A stretch of DNA of 64,000 nucleotides from Neobacillus kokaensis (lineage in GTDB: Bacteria; Bacillota; Bacilli; Bacillales; Cytobacillaceae). The notes under the pieces were generated by a model that worked only from the letters and a program-made list of their open reading frames with translations, made no database searches and was not told the origin of the DNA. The DNA lies in assembly GCF_014656545.1 (NCBI RefSeq), contig NZ_BNDS01000009.1, forward strand, positions 90,560-154,559, given 5' to 3'. This document shows, piece after piece, positions 54,682 to 63,811 of the stretch. A program made the position numbers and the translations under genes. Position 1 is the first letter of the stretch; each line of letters opens with the position of its first letter.

Positions 54682-55215
54682 GTGGTGGTTAACAACAGTA
54701 TTGATTTTTCAGAAGTATATAAAATGCATTATAATAGACTATTTCATATTGCTAATTCCATTACAAGAGACATGCATTTGGCAGAAGATATTGTGCATGA
54801 AACGTTTATTAAGGCAATGAGCAAGGTTGAAACAATAGAGGAGAAAAGCAAGGTGGCATCCTGGCTATCAGTGATTACCACCAGGACCGCGATTGATTTT
54901 GTCCGGAGGGATAAATATAAGAAAGCGATTCCGATGGAGCAGGCAATGCTTGAATATTTGGGGCAGGAAATGAAGCATAACGTTGAGGGAGAAGTAACAA
55001 CAGGATTGCTGACGGAACAAGTGAACCGTGCGATTGGTAAGATGAAGCAGGAGTATCAAAATGTGATAAAACTAAAGGCGGGAAACGGTTTAAAGGAAAA
55101 TGAAATAGCCTATTTTCTAAGCCTTAAACCAAGCACTGTAAAAACTAGACTTTTCCGGGCAAGGAGGAAATTAAAGCAATTATTACAGGAACAGCCAAGC
55201 ACCTGGACCATTTGA
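54682..55215 (+). CDS. ECF-type RNA polymerase sigma factor
   Basis: A 177-residue sigma-70-family factor with region 2 (FSEVYKMHYNRLFHIANSIT, AEDIVHETFIKAM, SWLSVITTRTAIDFVRR) and region 4 (LKENEIAYFLSLKPSTVKTRLFRARRKL). It starts at GTG 54682, 13 bases after the kinase stop, after AAGGGGAG. It thus forms an operon with the two-component genes. No anti-sigma gene follows; the next gene is a PRPP synthetase paralogue after 128 bases. Control by the kinase or by transcription alone is inferred. Confidence 0.9.
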   Translation: MVVNNSIDFSEVYKMHYNRLFHIANSITRDMHLAEDIVHETFIKAMSKVETIEEKSKVASWLSVITTRTAIDFVRRDKYKKAIPMEQAMLEYLGQEMKHNVEGEVTTGLLTEQVNRAIGKMKQEYQNVIKLKAGNGLKENEIAYFLSLKPSTVKTRLFRARRKLKQLLQEQPSTWTI

Positions 55216-55343
55216 TGTTGAATTTTTATTCATAGCACACGTTTGATTGAAACATTTTTAAAATTTTATGTTAAAAGATGTCGAATTTCCTTCAATTCAT
55301 GTAAAATAAATAATAGATAAAAAATTAGCATGGAGGAAATACG

Positions 55344-56294
55344 GTGTCTTACAAATTAAAAAAGAACTTTAAAATGTTTACATTAAACTCAAATAGTGAA
55401 CTGGCCACAGAAATGGCAGAGCTTTTGGGCTGCGACCTGGGAAAGTGCTCTGTGACACAATTTAGCGACGGGGAAATTCAAATTAATATTGAAGAAAGCG
55501 TACGAGGAAGCGAAGTATTTGTCGTGCAATCCACTTCCGACCCTGCGAATGAACATATTATGGAGCTTTTAATTATGGTTGATGCTTTGAAAAGAGCTTC
55601 AGCAAAAGAAATAACCGTTGTTATGCCATATTATAGCTATGCACGCCAAGACCGTAAAGCCAGATCTCGGGAGCCAATTACAGCAAAGCTGATTGCTAAT
55701 CTTTTAGAAACAGCAGGGGTAACCAGGATCCTGACAGTAGACTTCCATGCGCCGCAAGCACAAGGGTTTTTCGATATCCCCGTGGATCATCTTACAGGGA
55801 TTCCAATCCTTGCTGATTATTTTAAGGAAAAAGCTTTGGAAGACATCGTGATTGTTGCTCCGCATAACGGCGGAGTGGTGCGAGCAAGAAAGCTGGCTAG
55901 TCTATTAAATGCGCCAATTGCCTTAATTGACCGTCGGCAGCCTACACATGATGTGTCTGAAATCATGCATATCATCGGAAATATTCAAGGAAAAAATGCC
56001 ATAATTATCGATGATTTAATTGATACAGCCCGTACGATTACCTCTGGAGCCAATGCTTTAGTGGAAGAAGGGGCAAAAGCGGTATATGCTTGCTGCACAC
56101 ATTCCGTATTCTCCGGGCCTGCAATTGAGAGAATACAATCATCATCCATTAAAGAACTTGTAGTAACAAACACCATTAAACTGCCGGAAGAAAAGCTGAT
56201 TGATAAAATTTCGCTTTTATCCGTTGCACCGTTATTATCAGAAGCAATTGAACGAATTCATAATGAAAAAGCAGTAAGTCCATTATTTGAATAA
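55344..56294 (+). CDS. prs: Ribose-phosphate pyrophosphokinase paralogue with altered active site
   Basis: A 316-residue protein colinear with B. subtilis Prs, which makes PRPP from ribose 5-phosphate and ATP. The ATP loop [17 protein letters not shown] and the metal-binding His135 ([10 protein letters not shown]) are conserved. However, the usual SPDHGG reads APHNGG (D174H, H175N) and the ribose-phosphate loop DDIIDTAGT reads DDLIDTART (G230R). These lie at the active site, so activity may be changed or lost. It is unlikely to be the housekeeping copy. It starts at GTG 55344 and is followed by a terminator. Confidence 0.88.
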   Translation: MSYKLKKNFKMFTLNSNSELATEMAELLGCDLGKCSVTQFSDGEIQINIEESVRGSEVFVVQSTSDPANEHIMELLIMVDALKRASAKEITVVMPYYSYARQDRKARSREPITAKLIANLLETAGVTRILTVDFHAPQAQGFFDIPVDHLTGIPILADYFKEKALEDIVIVAPHNGGVVRARKLASLLNAPIALIDRRQPTHDVSEIMHIIGNIQGKNAIIIDDLIDTARTITSGANALVEEGAKAVYACCTHSVFSGPAIERIQSSSIKELVVTNTIKLPEEKLIDKISLLSVAPLLSEAIERIHNEKAVSPLFE

Positions 56295-56302
56295 ACATTT
56301 AG

Positions 56303-56357
56303 GCCAGTTCATGGGAAGTAAAACAACCAATCTTCCCTTGGAACTGGCTTTTATTTT
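56303..56357 (+). terminator. Terminator after the PRPP synthetase paralogue
   Basis: The arms GCCAGTTC and GAACTGGC enclose an inner GGGAAG/CTTCCC pair and are followed by TTTTATTTT. Confidence 0.8.
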
Positions 56358-56442
56358 GGAAGTATGTGTTAAAATAGAGATAAAATTCAAAGTAAAACAC
56401 AAGGACGCGTGTTGTGTTTTATTTTTTTGGAGGAGAGGACTT

Positions 56443-57162
56443 TTGGTACAACAAGTTGGGAAAATTAGCAGCATAACACGATATCCGGTGAAATCGTTCG
56501 CTGGAGAGCAATTGGAAACGTGTAAAATTGAGAAATACGGATTGGATGGAGACCGTGTTTATGCTTTTTATGATGCGTCGAAAGAAGGATGGGAAAGTTT
56601 TATAACAGCCCGACAGATTCCGACTATGCTAGCCTTTAAGACTAGCCTTTACGGCAAAGAATTAAAAGTAGTAGCACCGAATGGTCAGGTTTTTGGCTGG
56701 AATGAAGAATTATTAGCGGAAATTCAAAAATATTCTCCTCAAAAAGTATCAATGACGAAGTTCCAAGCACCAAACCCAGTAAATCCTGAGCTTTTGTCCG
56801 TTGACTCGGCTAGTATCCTGATTGCAACAGACGTTACCTTAAGAAAACTTGAAGCGCTTTGTGGTGAAAAATTAGATCCACGCCGTTTTAGAGCAAATTT
56901 CATCGTATCCATAGATGGAGAAGCTATGAATGAAAGCGACTGGATGGGAAGGCGGCTATCAATTGGAAGCGCTGAACTTCAAGTAGATCAATACTGCGAA
57001 CGTTGTTCAATGATTACTATTGATCCTGACACACTTGTCCGTGAGCCATCCTTGTTAAAAAAAGTATACGATGAAATGAATTTGCACTTTGGTGTTTATG
57101 CTTCTGTTACAAAAACTGGGGATGTACGAGTCGGTAATAAAGTAATTTTATTAGATACATGA
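56443..57162 (+). CDS. MOSC domain protein
   Basis: A 239-residue protein with an N-terminal MOSC beta-barrel region (VGKISSITRYPVKSFAGEQLETC, GLDGDRVYAFYD) and the MOSC core (LDPRRFRANFIVSIDG, GSAELQVDQYCERCSMITIDPDT). The conserved Cys in YCERC is the presumed molybdenum-cofactor or sulfur-carrying residue. Members such as YiiM reduce N-hydroxylated compounds with Moco. I start at TTG 56443, nine bases after GGAGG; the ORF extends upstream to 56287 through the terminator, which is not plausible as protein. Confidence 0.87.
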   Translation: MVQQVGKISSITRYPVKSFAGEQLETCKIEKYGLDGDRVYAFYDASKEGWESFITARQIPTMLAFKTSLYGKELKVVAPNGQVFGWNEELLAEIQKYSPQKVSMTKFQAPNPVNPELLSVDSASILIATDVTLRKLEALCGEKLDPRRFRANFIVSIDGEAMNESDWMGRRLSIGSAELQVDQYCERCSMITIDPDTLVREPSLLKKVYDEMNLHFGVYASVTKTGDVRVGNKVILLDT

Positions 57163-57362
57163 TTTTGTCGGCAACTATTAAAAGATAAGGACACAGATAT
57201 TTTTTGAGCAGCGCTTGTCCTGCATCCCATAATAATGTAATCACTTCGCCGTTCATTGTTTTTTCGTCAATTGTATCATTGCTGAGGGTTTTACCAGATT
57301 GTTTTAACACATACACTCTCCATAAGGATACCTTCGCATTCTTTACAAAGGGAGAGAGAAAC

Positions 57363-57719
57363 ATGAATTTTGAGATGCAAAAAGCAAATTTGCTTGCGGA
57401 AAATATTGATGCTTTTATAAAGTTCGTCCATAAAAGGCATGAAAATAAAAACAGCCTTTGCTCCAATCCGGATAAGGTATATCAAATAAAATTAATAATG
57501 GAAGATTTTAAATTTCAAATTATTGCCGATGAGCTCCGCAGAATCAATCAGTTTGATTGGGATCCAAAGTATACTCATTATTTAGTAGACCAGTTTCTTG
57601 AAGGCTTTCGTATTATTGAAGAGTTCGTAAAAAATAATTATAGTGATTTATTCATATTTATAGGAAGGATTTACACCCTAGATGAGCTATGTCATCCATT
57701 TAAACGGATGACACAGTAG
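57363..57719 (+). CDS. Small cytosolic protein of unknown function, 118 residues
   Basis: A helical, charged protein (NFEMQKANLLAENIDAFIKFVHKRHE..., EDFKFQIIADELRRINQFDWDPKYTHYLVDQFLEGF) that I recognise as a conserved Bacillus cytosolic protein without assigned function. The start ATG follows AAAGGGAGAGAG. There is no motif for catalysis or metal binding. It is followed closely by a methyltransferase gene. The 200 bases before it hold a minus-strand ORF that I could not support. Confidence 0.7.
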   Translation: MNFEMQKANLLAENIDAFIKFVHKRHENKNSLCSNPDKVYQIKLIMEDFKFQIIADELRRINQFDWDPKYTHYLVDQFLEGFRIIEEFVKNNYSDLFIFIGRIYTLDELCHPFKRMTQ

Positions 57720-57773
57720 AACCATTTCTATGTCTTTATGGTAAAATTAGTCCATAAAAGGCTAGGGGATGGA

Positions 57774-58373
57774 ATGAAGATGGGGCGGAATTTTTCGAAT
57801 TGGTATGATTTTTTAATGAATCCGTTGGAAAAAAGAAAATTTAACATGATACGAAAGGAACTTTTAGCTAATGCAACAGGTAATGTCCTAGAATTGGGAT
57901 CGGGGACGGGGGTGAATTTTCCTTTTTATAAGGCTGCAGAAAAAGTAACAGCTGTAGAACCGAGCGAGCATATGATTAAGCATTCTTTATCTAAAATAAA
58001 ACAAGCATTCGTTCCAATAGAAGTTGTTCAAGCAAGCGCCGAAGAGCTCCCATATGAAGACAGCAGCTTTGATACAGTGGTCGCAACACTTGTTTTTTGT
58101 ACCATTCCCAATCCGGAAAAAGCGGTGATGGAAATGAAACGAGTATGTAAGCCAGGAGGAAAAATTCTCCTTTTTGAACATGTGAAAATGGAAAATCGGA
58201 TTCTAGCATCACTCCAGGATCTATTAACCCCAATTTGGAAAAAAATCTGCGATGGCTGCTGTTTAAATCGAAAAACATTGGAACTATTAGAATCCCATCA
58301 ATTAAAGATAACCAAAGTGCAAAAATACTATGGTGATTTATTTGTTTATGTGGAATGTCAAAATCAATCATAG
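57774..58373 (+). CDS. Class I SAM-dependent methyltransferase
   Basis: A 199-residue Rossmann-fold methyltransferase. Motif I is VLELGSGTGVNF, motif II acidic residue in AVEPSEHM, then SAEELPYEDSSFDTVVATLVF and PGGKILLFEHVK, the UbiE/methyltransf_11 pattern. Several cysteines lie near the end (ICDGCCLN). I start at ATG 57774 after AGGGGA; ATG 57780 is possible. The substrate may be a small molecule or quinone. Its stop codon abuts a half-copy of the dispersed GGGACGG repeat. Confidence 0.87.
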   Translation: MKMGRNFSNWYDFLMNPLEKRKFNMIRKELLANATGNVLELGSGTGVNFPFYKAAEKVTAVEPSEHMIKHSLSKIKQAFVPIEVVQASAEELPYEDSSFDTVVATLVFCTIPNPEKAVMEMKRVCKPGGKILLFEHVKMENRILASLQDLLTPIWKKICDGCCLNRKTLELLESHQLKITKVQKYYGDLFVYVECQNQS

Positions 58374-58413
58374 GGACGGATCCTTTGTCTCATCAGGGAA
58401 GATGTCCAAAAAT

Positions 58414-58457
58414 AAAAGAGACAGAACAGGGCGCAGTCCTATTTGTCTCTTTTTTTG
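58414..58457 (+). terminator. Terminator after the methyltransferase gene
   Basis: The arms AAAAGAGACA and TGTCTCTTTT enclose ACAGGG/AGTCCT-type inner pairing. A one-armed copy of the dispersed repeat, AGGGACGGATCCTTTGTCTC, lies just upstream at 58374-58393. Confidence 0.75.
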
Positions 58458-58595
58458 TACAGTTATTTCCCAAACCTTTTCTAAAATTTTCCCAACCCCC
58501 GTTTATGAAAACGGATTCATAACTACGTCATTCCCTAAATAACTTCATAAGTGCAGTCAAATGAGCTGCTACATATTACAGAGAGGGGAAGAGGT

Positions 58596-59864
58596 ATGAA
58601 AAAGGTTAAAAGATTAGGTTCAGCTTTACTTGGAGTTTTAATGGTCGTGTCTTTGTTTGCGACCGGGGCCTTCGCGCAAGGAATAGATTCAAAGGAAACC
58701 TTTCGTGTCATTATTAAAGGGCCAAGTGGAGAAAGGGCAAAAGCCAAACAAACCTTTGGGATGCGCTGGGATTTCGGGAATGAAGGGTTTACAACCACTG
58801 TTAATTCTAAACAATATCAAGCATTATTGAAAAACAAAAATTTAAAGATTGAAAGAGTTCCAGAAGTTCAGTTGGATAAAATTGAAACGAGAACGAAACA
58901 AAAAATCGGAAATGCTGCCATTACCTCTCTTCCTGATGACCGTACTCCATGGGGAATTCAAGCCATCTACAATGACCCATACATTTCAAGTACATCTGGA
59001 GGCGCAGGAATTAAAATTGCTGTTTTAGATACTGGGGTTTATATCAATCATTATGATTTAGTTGGAAGTGGTGAACAATGTAAAGACTTCACTCAATCTT
59101 CTTCCTCTATGGTAAATGGTACATGTACTGATCGTAACGGACATGGTACACATGTCGCAGGGACCGCACTTGCTCATGGTGCATCTGATGGGTTAGGGAT
59201 TTATGGAGTCGCACCACAAGCAAAGCTTTGGGCGTATAAGGTTCTAACTGACAGCGGATCAGGATATTCTGATGATATTGCTGGGGCAATTCGTCATGCT
59301 GCAGATGAAGCTGTAAGAACAGGATCTAAAGTAATTATTTCGATGTCACTTGGATCAAGTGCAAAAGACAGTTTGATTGCTAGTGCCGTAGATTATGCCT
59401 ATAGTAAAGGAACCCTTATCGTCGCTGCTGCTGGCAATAGCGGCTATGCTAACAATACGATCGGATATCCAGGTGCCCTGAAAAATGCCGTTGCCGTTGC
59501 TGCGTTAGAAAATGTTCAACAAAACGGAACCTATCGAGTGGCTAATTACTCTTCCCGCGGTAACTCTGCAACAGATGGTGATTATATTATTCAAGAAAGA
59601 GATATAGAGATTTCTGCACCAGGCAGCAATATCCAATCCACATGGTATGATGGTAACTATAACACTATCAGCGGGACATCAATGGCGACTCCACATGTGT
59701 CAGGCCTAGCCGCTAAAATCTGGTCATCCAACCTATCTTGGACCAATACCCAGCTTCGTACTGAACTACAAAGAAGAGCGAAACTATATGACATCAAAGG
59801 CGGATACGGTGCAGCAACCGGAGACGACTATGCCTCAGGATTCGGCTTTGCGAGAGTAAAATAG
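58596..59864 (+). CDS. Secreted subtilisin-family serine protease, Ak.1-like
   Basis: A 422-residue pre-pro-protease of family S8. A signal peptide (to about residue 27, GAFAQ) is followed by an inhibitor-type propeptide (about 28-115) and the catalytic domain beginning near DDRTPWGIQAIY. The triad is Asp145 (VLDTGV), His183 (NGHGTHVAG) and Ser362 (GTSMATPHVSG). The cysteine-containing segment EQCKDFTQ...GTCTDRNGHG closely matches protease Ak.1 of a thermophilic Bacillus, where these two cysteines form a disulfide beside the active site. I start at ATG 58596 after GAGGGGAAGAGG. Confidence 0.92.
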   Translation: MKKVKRLGSALLGVLMVVSLFATGAFAQGIDSKETFRVIIKGPSGERAKAKQTFGMRWDFGNEGFTTTVNSKQYQALLKNKNLKIERVPEVQLDKIETRTKQKIGNAAITSLPDDRTPWGIQAIYNDPYISSTSGGAGIKIAVLDTGVYINHYDLVGSGEQCKDFTQSSSSMVNGTCTDRNGHGTHVAGTALAHGASDGLGIYGVAPQAKLWAYKVLTDSGSGYSDDIAGAIRHAADEAVRTGSKVIISMSLGSSAKDSLIASAVDYAYSKGTLIVAAAGNSGYANNTIGYPGALKNAVAVAALENVQQNGTYRVANYSSRGNSATDGDYIIQERDIEISAPGSNIQSTWYDGNYNTISGTSMATPHVSGLAAKIWSSNLSWTNTQLRTELQRRAKLYDIKGGYGAATGDDYASGFGFARVK

Positions 59865-59873
59865 GAAAACAAT

Positions 59874-59905
59874 GGGACGGTTCTTGGTTTTACGAGAACT
59901 GTCCC
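59874..59905. repeat. Dispersed hairpin (GGGACGGTTCT class) behind the protease gene
   Basis: The arms GGGACGGTTCTT and GAGAACTGTCCC begin nine bases after the stop codon. No strong T run follows, only CTCCCTATTTAT. Confidence 0.75.
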
Positions 59906-60062
59906 TCCCTATTTATAGGAAAAAAGAAGCGAAAAACCTTTCTTCAGATTCCCAAAATAGTCATTTTGAACCAAAAATTAGGAATTAGAGTAATAATTTT
60001 CTAAGTTTTCCGTCTCTTTGGTAGAATAGAATTGTACTAGTATATGTGAGGAGGAGAAAAGG

Positions 60063-61829
60063 TTGAGAGGTTCATGGAAAGCTTGTTTTGCGGTTTTGTT
60101 TAGTGTTCTCCTAATTGTAGGAACACTTCCTTTTAGCGCGCAGGCTAAAGGGAAAGAAGTCGATTACGGAAAGTACAGCCAAGTTGCGGTTGGAAAAGAT
60201 GGAATGGTTGCGACGGCTCATCCTTTAGCTTCTGAAATTGGCGCTGAGGTCTTACGAACCGGCGGAAATGCGATTGACGCGGCAGTGGCGATTCAATTCG
60301 CTCTGAACGTTGTCGAGCCAATGATGTCAGGAATTGGCGGCGGCGGATTTATGATGGTTTATGATGGAAAAACAAAGGAAACGACCATTATTAACAGCAG
60401 GGAGCGAGCTCCAGAGGGTGCAACACCCAATATGTTCTTAGATAAGGATGGCAAACCCATTCCATTTGCGGAAAGATCAACAGGAGGTACAGCGGTCGGC
60501 GTTCCGGGAACATTAAAAGGATTGGAAACAGCGCTGGAAAAATGGGGCACCCGCCCGATGCAGCAGCTGATTAGTCCCGCCATTGAGCTTGCTGACAAAG
60601 GCTTCCCGATTGAATCAGTACTGGCAGATGCGATTGCTGATAACCAGGAGATGCTGTCAAGAACAGCAGCAAAGGACGTCTTTCTGCCTAATGGAAAGCC
60701 ACTTGAGGATGGGGATATTCTTGTACAAAAGGATTTAGCTAACACATTTAAATTGATTCGCTCAAACGGTACGGATGCATTTTATAAAGGGCCAATTGCC
60801 AAAGCCCTTGCAAATACGGTTCAGGAATTTGGCGGTTCAATGACAACTGCTGATTTAAACAAGTATGAGGTGACAATTGACGAGCCAATCTGGGGCGATT
60901 ATCAAGGTTACCAGATTGCGAGTATGCCACCGCCAAGCTCAGGCGGCGTGTTCCTTTTACAAATGTTAAAGATTTTGGATGATTACAATCTATCACAATA
61001 TGATGTTAAATCATGGGAAAAATATCACCTTTTAGCAGAGACGATGCATCTAGCTTACGCAGACCGTGCTGCTTATGCAGGGGACCCAGAATTTGTTAAT
61101 GTGCCGTTAAAAGGTCTGTTACACCCAGATTATATTAAGGAACGTCAAAAGCTTATTAGTTTAGATCGTGTAAACCCGAATCCAACAGCGGGCGATCCTT
61201 GGAAATATGAAACAGACACAGCAAATTACCAGATTACGAAGCAGCCAAGTGATCGCAAATACGGCGAAACGACGCACTTCACCGTGACGGATCGCTGGGG
61301 AAATGTGGTTTCCAATACAACAACAATTGAACAATTATTTGGAACAGGCATTATGGTTCCAGGATATGGTTTTATGTTGAATAACGAATTAACCGACTTT
61401 GATGCTGTTCCCGGCGGTGCTAACGAGGTTCAGCCAAATAAACGTCCATTAAGCAGTATGACACCGACAATTGTCTTCAAAGATGACAAACCAGTATTAA
61501 CGGTTGGCTCACCAGGCGGACCAACAATAATCACTTCAGTATTACAAACAATTCTATATGCGATTGAATACGATATGGAGCTAAAGGCAGCGGTTGAAGA
61601 GCCAAGAATTTATACAAATAATCTAAGCTCTTATCGATATGAATCAGGTATACCAGCTGAAGTGATCAAAAAGCTAAATGACTTAGGGCACAAATTTGGT
61701 ACTAGCCCGACAACAATCGGAAACGTACAAAGCATCTTAATTGATCACGACAATGGCATCTTTAAAGGAGTAGCCGACTCCAGCCGTAACGGTGCTGCCA
61801 TTGGGGTTAATTTTAAAGGGAGTCGATAA
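60063..61829 (+). CDS. ggt: Gamma-glutamyltransferase, secreted
   Basis: A 588-residue Ntn-hydrolase precursor that transfers or hydrolyses gamma-glutamyl groups of glutathione, glutamine or poly-gamma-glutamate. A signal peptide ends near residue 28 (FSAQAK). The large-subunit core has GGNAIDAAVA, GIGGGGFMMVYDG and the substrate Arg in NSRERAP. Autoprocessing releases Thr403 as the catalytic nucleophile (YGETTHFTV). GSPGGPTIITS near the C-terminus forms the oxyanion region. It starts at TTG 60063 after GAGGAGGAG. It may process extracellular peptides together with the protease upstream. Confidence 0.94.
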   Translation: MRGSWKACFAVLFSVLLIVGTLPFSAQAKGKEVDYGKYSQVAVGKDGMVATAHPLASEIGAEVLRTGGNAIDAAVAIQFALNVVEPMMSGIGGGGFMMVYDGKTKETTIINSRERAPEGATPNMFLDKDGKPIPFAERSTGGTAVGVPGTLKGLETALEKWGTRPMQQLISPAIELADKGFPIESVLADAIADNQEMLSRTAAKDVFLPNGKPLEDGDILVQKDLANTFKLIRSNGTDAFYKGPIAKALANTVQEFGGSMTTADLNKYEVTIDEPIWGDYQGYQIASMPPPSSGGVFLLQMLKILDDYNLSQYDVKSWEKYHLLAETMHLAYADRAAYAGDPEFVNVPLKGLLHPDYIKERQKLISLDRVNPNPTAGDPWKYETDTANYQITKQPSDRKYGETTHFTVTDRWGNVVSNTTTIEQLFGTGIMVPGYGFMLNNELTDFDAVPGGANEVQPNKRPLSSMTPTIVFKDDKPVLTVGSPGGPTIITSVLQTILYAIEYDMELKAAVEEPRIYTNNLSSYRYESGIPAEVIKKLNDLGHKFGTSPTTIGNVQSILIDHDNGIFKGVADSSRNGAAIGVNFKGSR

Positions 61830-61833
61830 TACG

Positions 61834-61882
61834 TAAGGACGGTTCTTCTGTATCATGATAAGAAAAGGAGGAACCGTCCTTA
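61834..61882. repeat. Dispersed hairpin (GGGACGGTTCT class) between ggt and the activator gene
   Basis: The arms TAAGGACGGTTC and GAACCGTCCTTA flank a 25-base loop. It begins four bases after the ggt stop and reaches to 24 bases before the next start codon. It can be formed in the leader of the activator mRNA. Confidence 0.75.
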
Positions 61883-61905
61883 TGCTTCAAGAAAGGAGGA
61901 TTAAA

Positions 61906-63699
61906 TTGGGAGCGTGTTATAGTGATTTACTGCAGGTAAAGACTTGGATGACTCCTAGTCCTTTTTGTGTTTTGGAGGGGGAGACAATTAGGGAAACAGT
62001 CGAGAAATTGGAAAAGCTGCGTGTGGATTGTTTGCCGATGATTGATCGGAACAGCAGGTTTATAGGGATGATAACGTCACGTAAATTACTCCGCGGTTTT
62101 CTGTACGGTATGAAGGAGGATGAATTGGCGAGCAGTATTTTGCTTCAGGACAGTGTAAGGGTTCGTCCAACTGATTCTATTTTAGATGTTTATTCACTGC
62201 CGTTTGACCATTTGCCCGTTATTGACGATAATGGCAGACTTGTGGGAGTTTTAACAAGACGTGATATTCTTGATGGGTTTTCAAAATATATTCACCAATT
62301 GGAGCAAACGCAAAACTCTGCTGAAGCCCTTGAAGCAATCCTTGAGAGTGCCTATGAAGGCATTGCCGTTGTCGATGAAAATGGAATTCTTCAGGAATTT
62401 AATGAAGCCTATTGCCGTTTTATCGGAATTAAAAGGGAGGATGCAATCGGCAGGCATGTAACAGAGGTAATTGAAAATACTCAGCTCCACGTGACCGTAA
62501 AAACCGGCATTCCAGCGCGGGGGGTTCTGCAAACCATACACGGTGAAGATATGGTCGTGCACCGGATACCTATTTGGCGGGATGACAGGGTGGTAGGGGC
62601 GATTGGCATGCTTATTTTTGAAGGCGTTACCGAGGTTTATAAAATTTATGAAAAATTGTTGGAAAATAACCAGAAGAAACACTCAGAAAAAGAACCTTTT
62701 TCCGTTAAACAAGAAAGGGACAGCCTGGTAACTCTCGATCAAATTATTGGGACGAGCGAAGAGATTTTACACGTCAAACGAATGGCCAGAAAAGCAGCAA
62801 GGACGGCTGCTACCGTTTTAATCACGGGCGAAAGCGGAACAGGTAAAGAGATGTTTGCCAAAAGCATTCACAACTTAAGTCCTTTTTCCAGAGGGCCGTT
62901 TATAAGCGTAAATTGCGGTGCAATCCCGGATAATTTATTTGAATCAGAGCTTTTTGGTTATGATGATGGAGCGTTTACCGGTGCTAAAAAAGGCGGAAAA
63001 CCAGGTAAGTTTGAATTAGCCAATAACGGTACCTTGTTTTTAGATGAAATTGGAGATTTGCCGCTCATTATGCAAACAAAGCTGTTGCGCGTCCTGCAGG
63101 AAAAAGAGGTCGAGCGTCTCGGAGGAGTAAAGAAATTTCCCATCAATGTCAGAATCATTGGGGCCACGAACCGGGACCTGAAGGAGATGGTTGGTAAAGG
63201 CCAATTTCGTGAAGATTTATATTACCGTTTAAATATTATTCAGCTAATACTGCCGCCATTAAGAGAACGTAAAAAGGATATCCCTGATTTAATCGCTTAT
63301 TATATGAAGGATATTTGCAGGCGCTATCAGATGCCTGCCAAAAGGTTAACACAAGAGGCAGTTACAGCATTTATTGACTACCCTTGGCGGGGGAATATAA
63401 GGGAGCTGGTCAATTCGATTGAAAGATTAGTAACTCTTGTCGATGGACCTGTCATAGATTTAAAGCACCTATCCATATCATTGAAGAATGCTGCCGAGGA
63501 AAAATTAAACCAGCAAATACCGCGGAATTCAACAACTACTTTAATTGAAGAAGCTAAACTGGAAGGAAATAAGAAAGAACTTGAAATGATTCTAAAGGCG
63601 CTAAAAAATGCTGGCGGGAACAAATCGAAGGCTGCAGAAATCCTTGGAATTCATCGAACGACATTATATCAGAAACTTAAAAAACATGAAATTCAGTAG
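61906..63699 (+). CDS. Sigma-54-dependent activator (CBS pair, PAS, AAA+, Fis-type HTH)
   Basis: A 597-residue enhancer-binding protein. Two CBS domains (about 10-130; KTWMTPSPFCVLEGETIRETVEKL, DSVRVRPTDSILDVY) suggest sensing of an adenine nucleotide or similar ligand. A PAS domain follows (about 145-255), then the AAA+ domain with Walker A TGESGTGKEM and the sigma-54 loop GAFTGA. A Fis-type HTH ends the protein (KAAEILGIHRTTLYQKLKKH). I start at TTG 61906, with AAAGGAGGA upstream. It directly precedes a sigma-54 promoter and an alcohol dehydrogenase gene, its likely target. Confidence 0.92.
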   Translation: MGACYSDLLQVKTWMTPSPFCVLEGETIRETVEKLEKLRVDCLPMIDRNSRFIGMITSRKLLRGFLYGMKEDELASSILLQDSVRVRPTDSILDVYSLPFDHLPVIDDNGRLVGVLTRRDILDGFSKYIHQLEQTQNSAEALEAILESAYEGIAVVDENGILQEFNEAYCRFIGIKREDAIGRHVTEVIENTQLHVTVKTGIPARGVLQTIHGEDMVVHRIPIWRDDRVVGAIGMLIFEGVTEVYKIYEKLLENNQKKHSEKEPFSVKQERDSLVTLDQIIGTSEEILHVKRMARKAARTAATVLITGESGTGKEMFAKSIHNLSPFSRGPFISVNCGAIPDNLFESELFGYDDGAFTGAKKGGKPGKFELANNGTLFLDEIGDLPLIMQTKLLRVLQEKEVERLGGVKKFPINVRIIGATNRDLKEMVGKGQFREDLYYRLNIIQLILPPLRERKKDIPDLIAYYMKDICRRYQMPAKRLTQEAVTAFIDYPWRGNIRELVNSIERLVTLVDGPVIDLKHLSISLKNAAEEKLNQQIPRNSTTTLIEEAKLEGNKKELEMILKALKNAGGNKSKAAEILGIHRTTLYQKLKKHEIQ

Positions 63700-63722
63700 A
63701 ATGACCATCAGTCTGCGCATAG

Positions 63723-63771
63723 TGTAGTTGTTTCACTACATATTTTCTACACTTGTAGTGAGTTACCTACA
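63723..63771 (+). promoter_or_regulatory. Two palindromic operators upstream of a sigma-54 promoter
   Basis: TGTAG-N8-CTACA occurs at 63723-63740 and again at 63754-63771, 31 bases apart, about three helical turns. This places both on the same face of the DNA, 43-90 bases before the -24 box, as expected for an enhancer-binding protein. The activator encoded immediately upstream is the obvious candidate to bind them. Confidence 0.65.
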
Positions 63772-63811
63772 TTTTTTTTATGATGATAGGTTCATCTTAA
63801 AGTAATTCCAT

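Noticed and set aside
57107..57466. 119-residue minus-strand ORF between the MOSC gene and the small cytosolic protein
   Set aside because: It overlaps both real genes on the opposite strand. Only its middle lies in free DNA, and no convincing start with ribosome binding site is present there. It could be a decayed gene.
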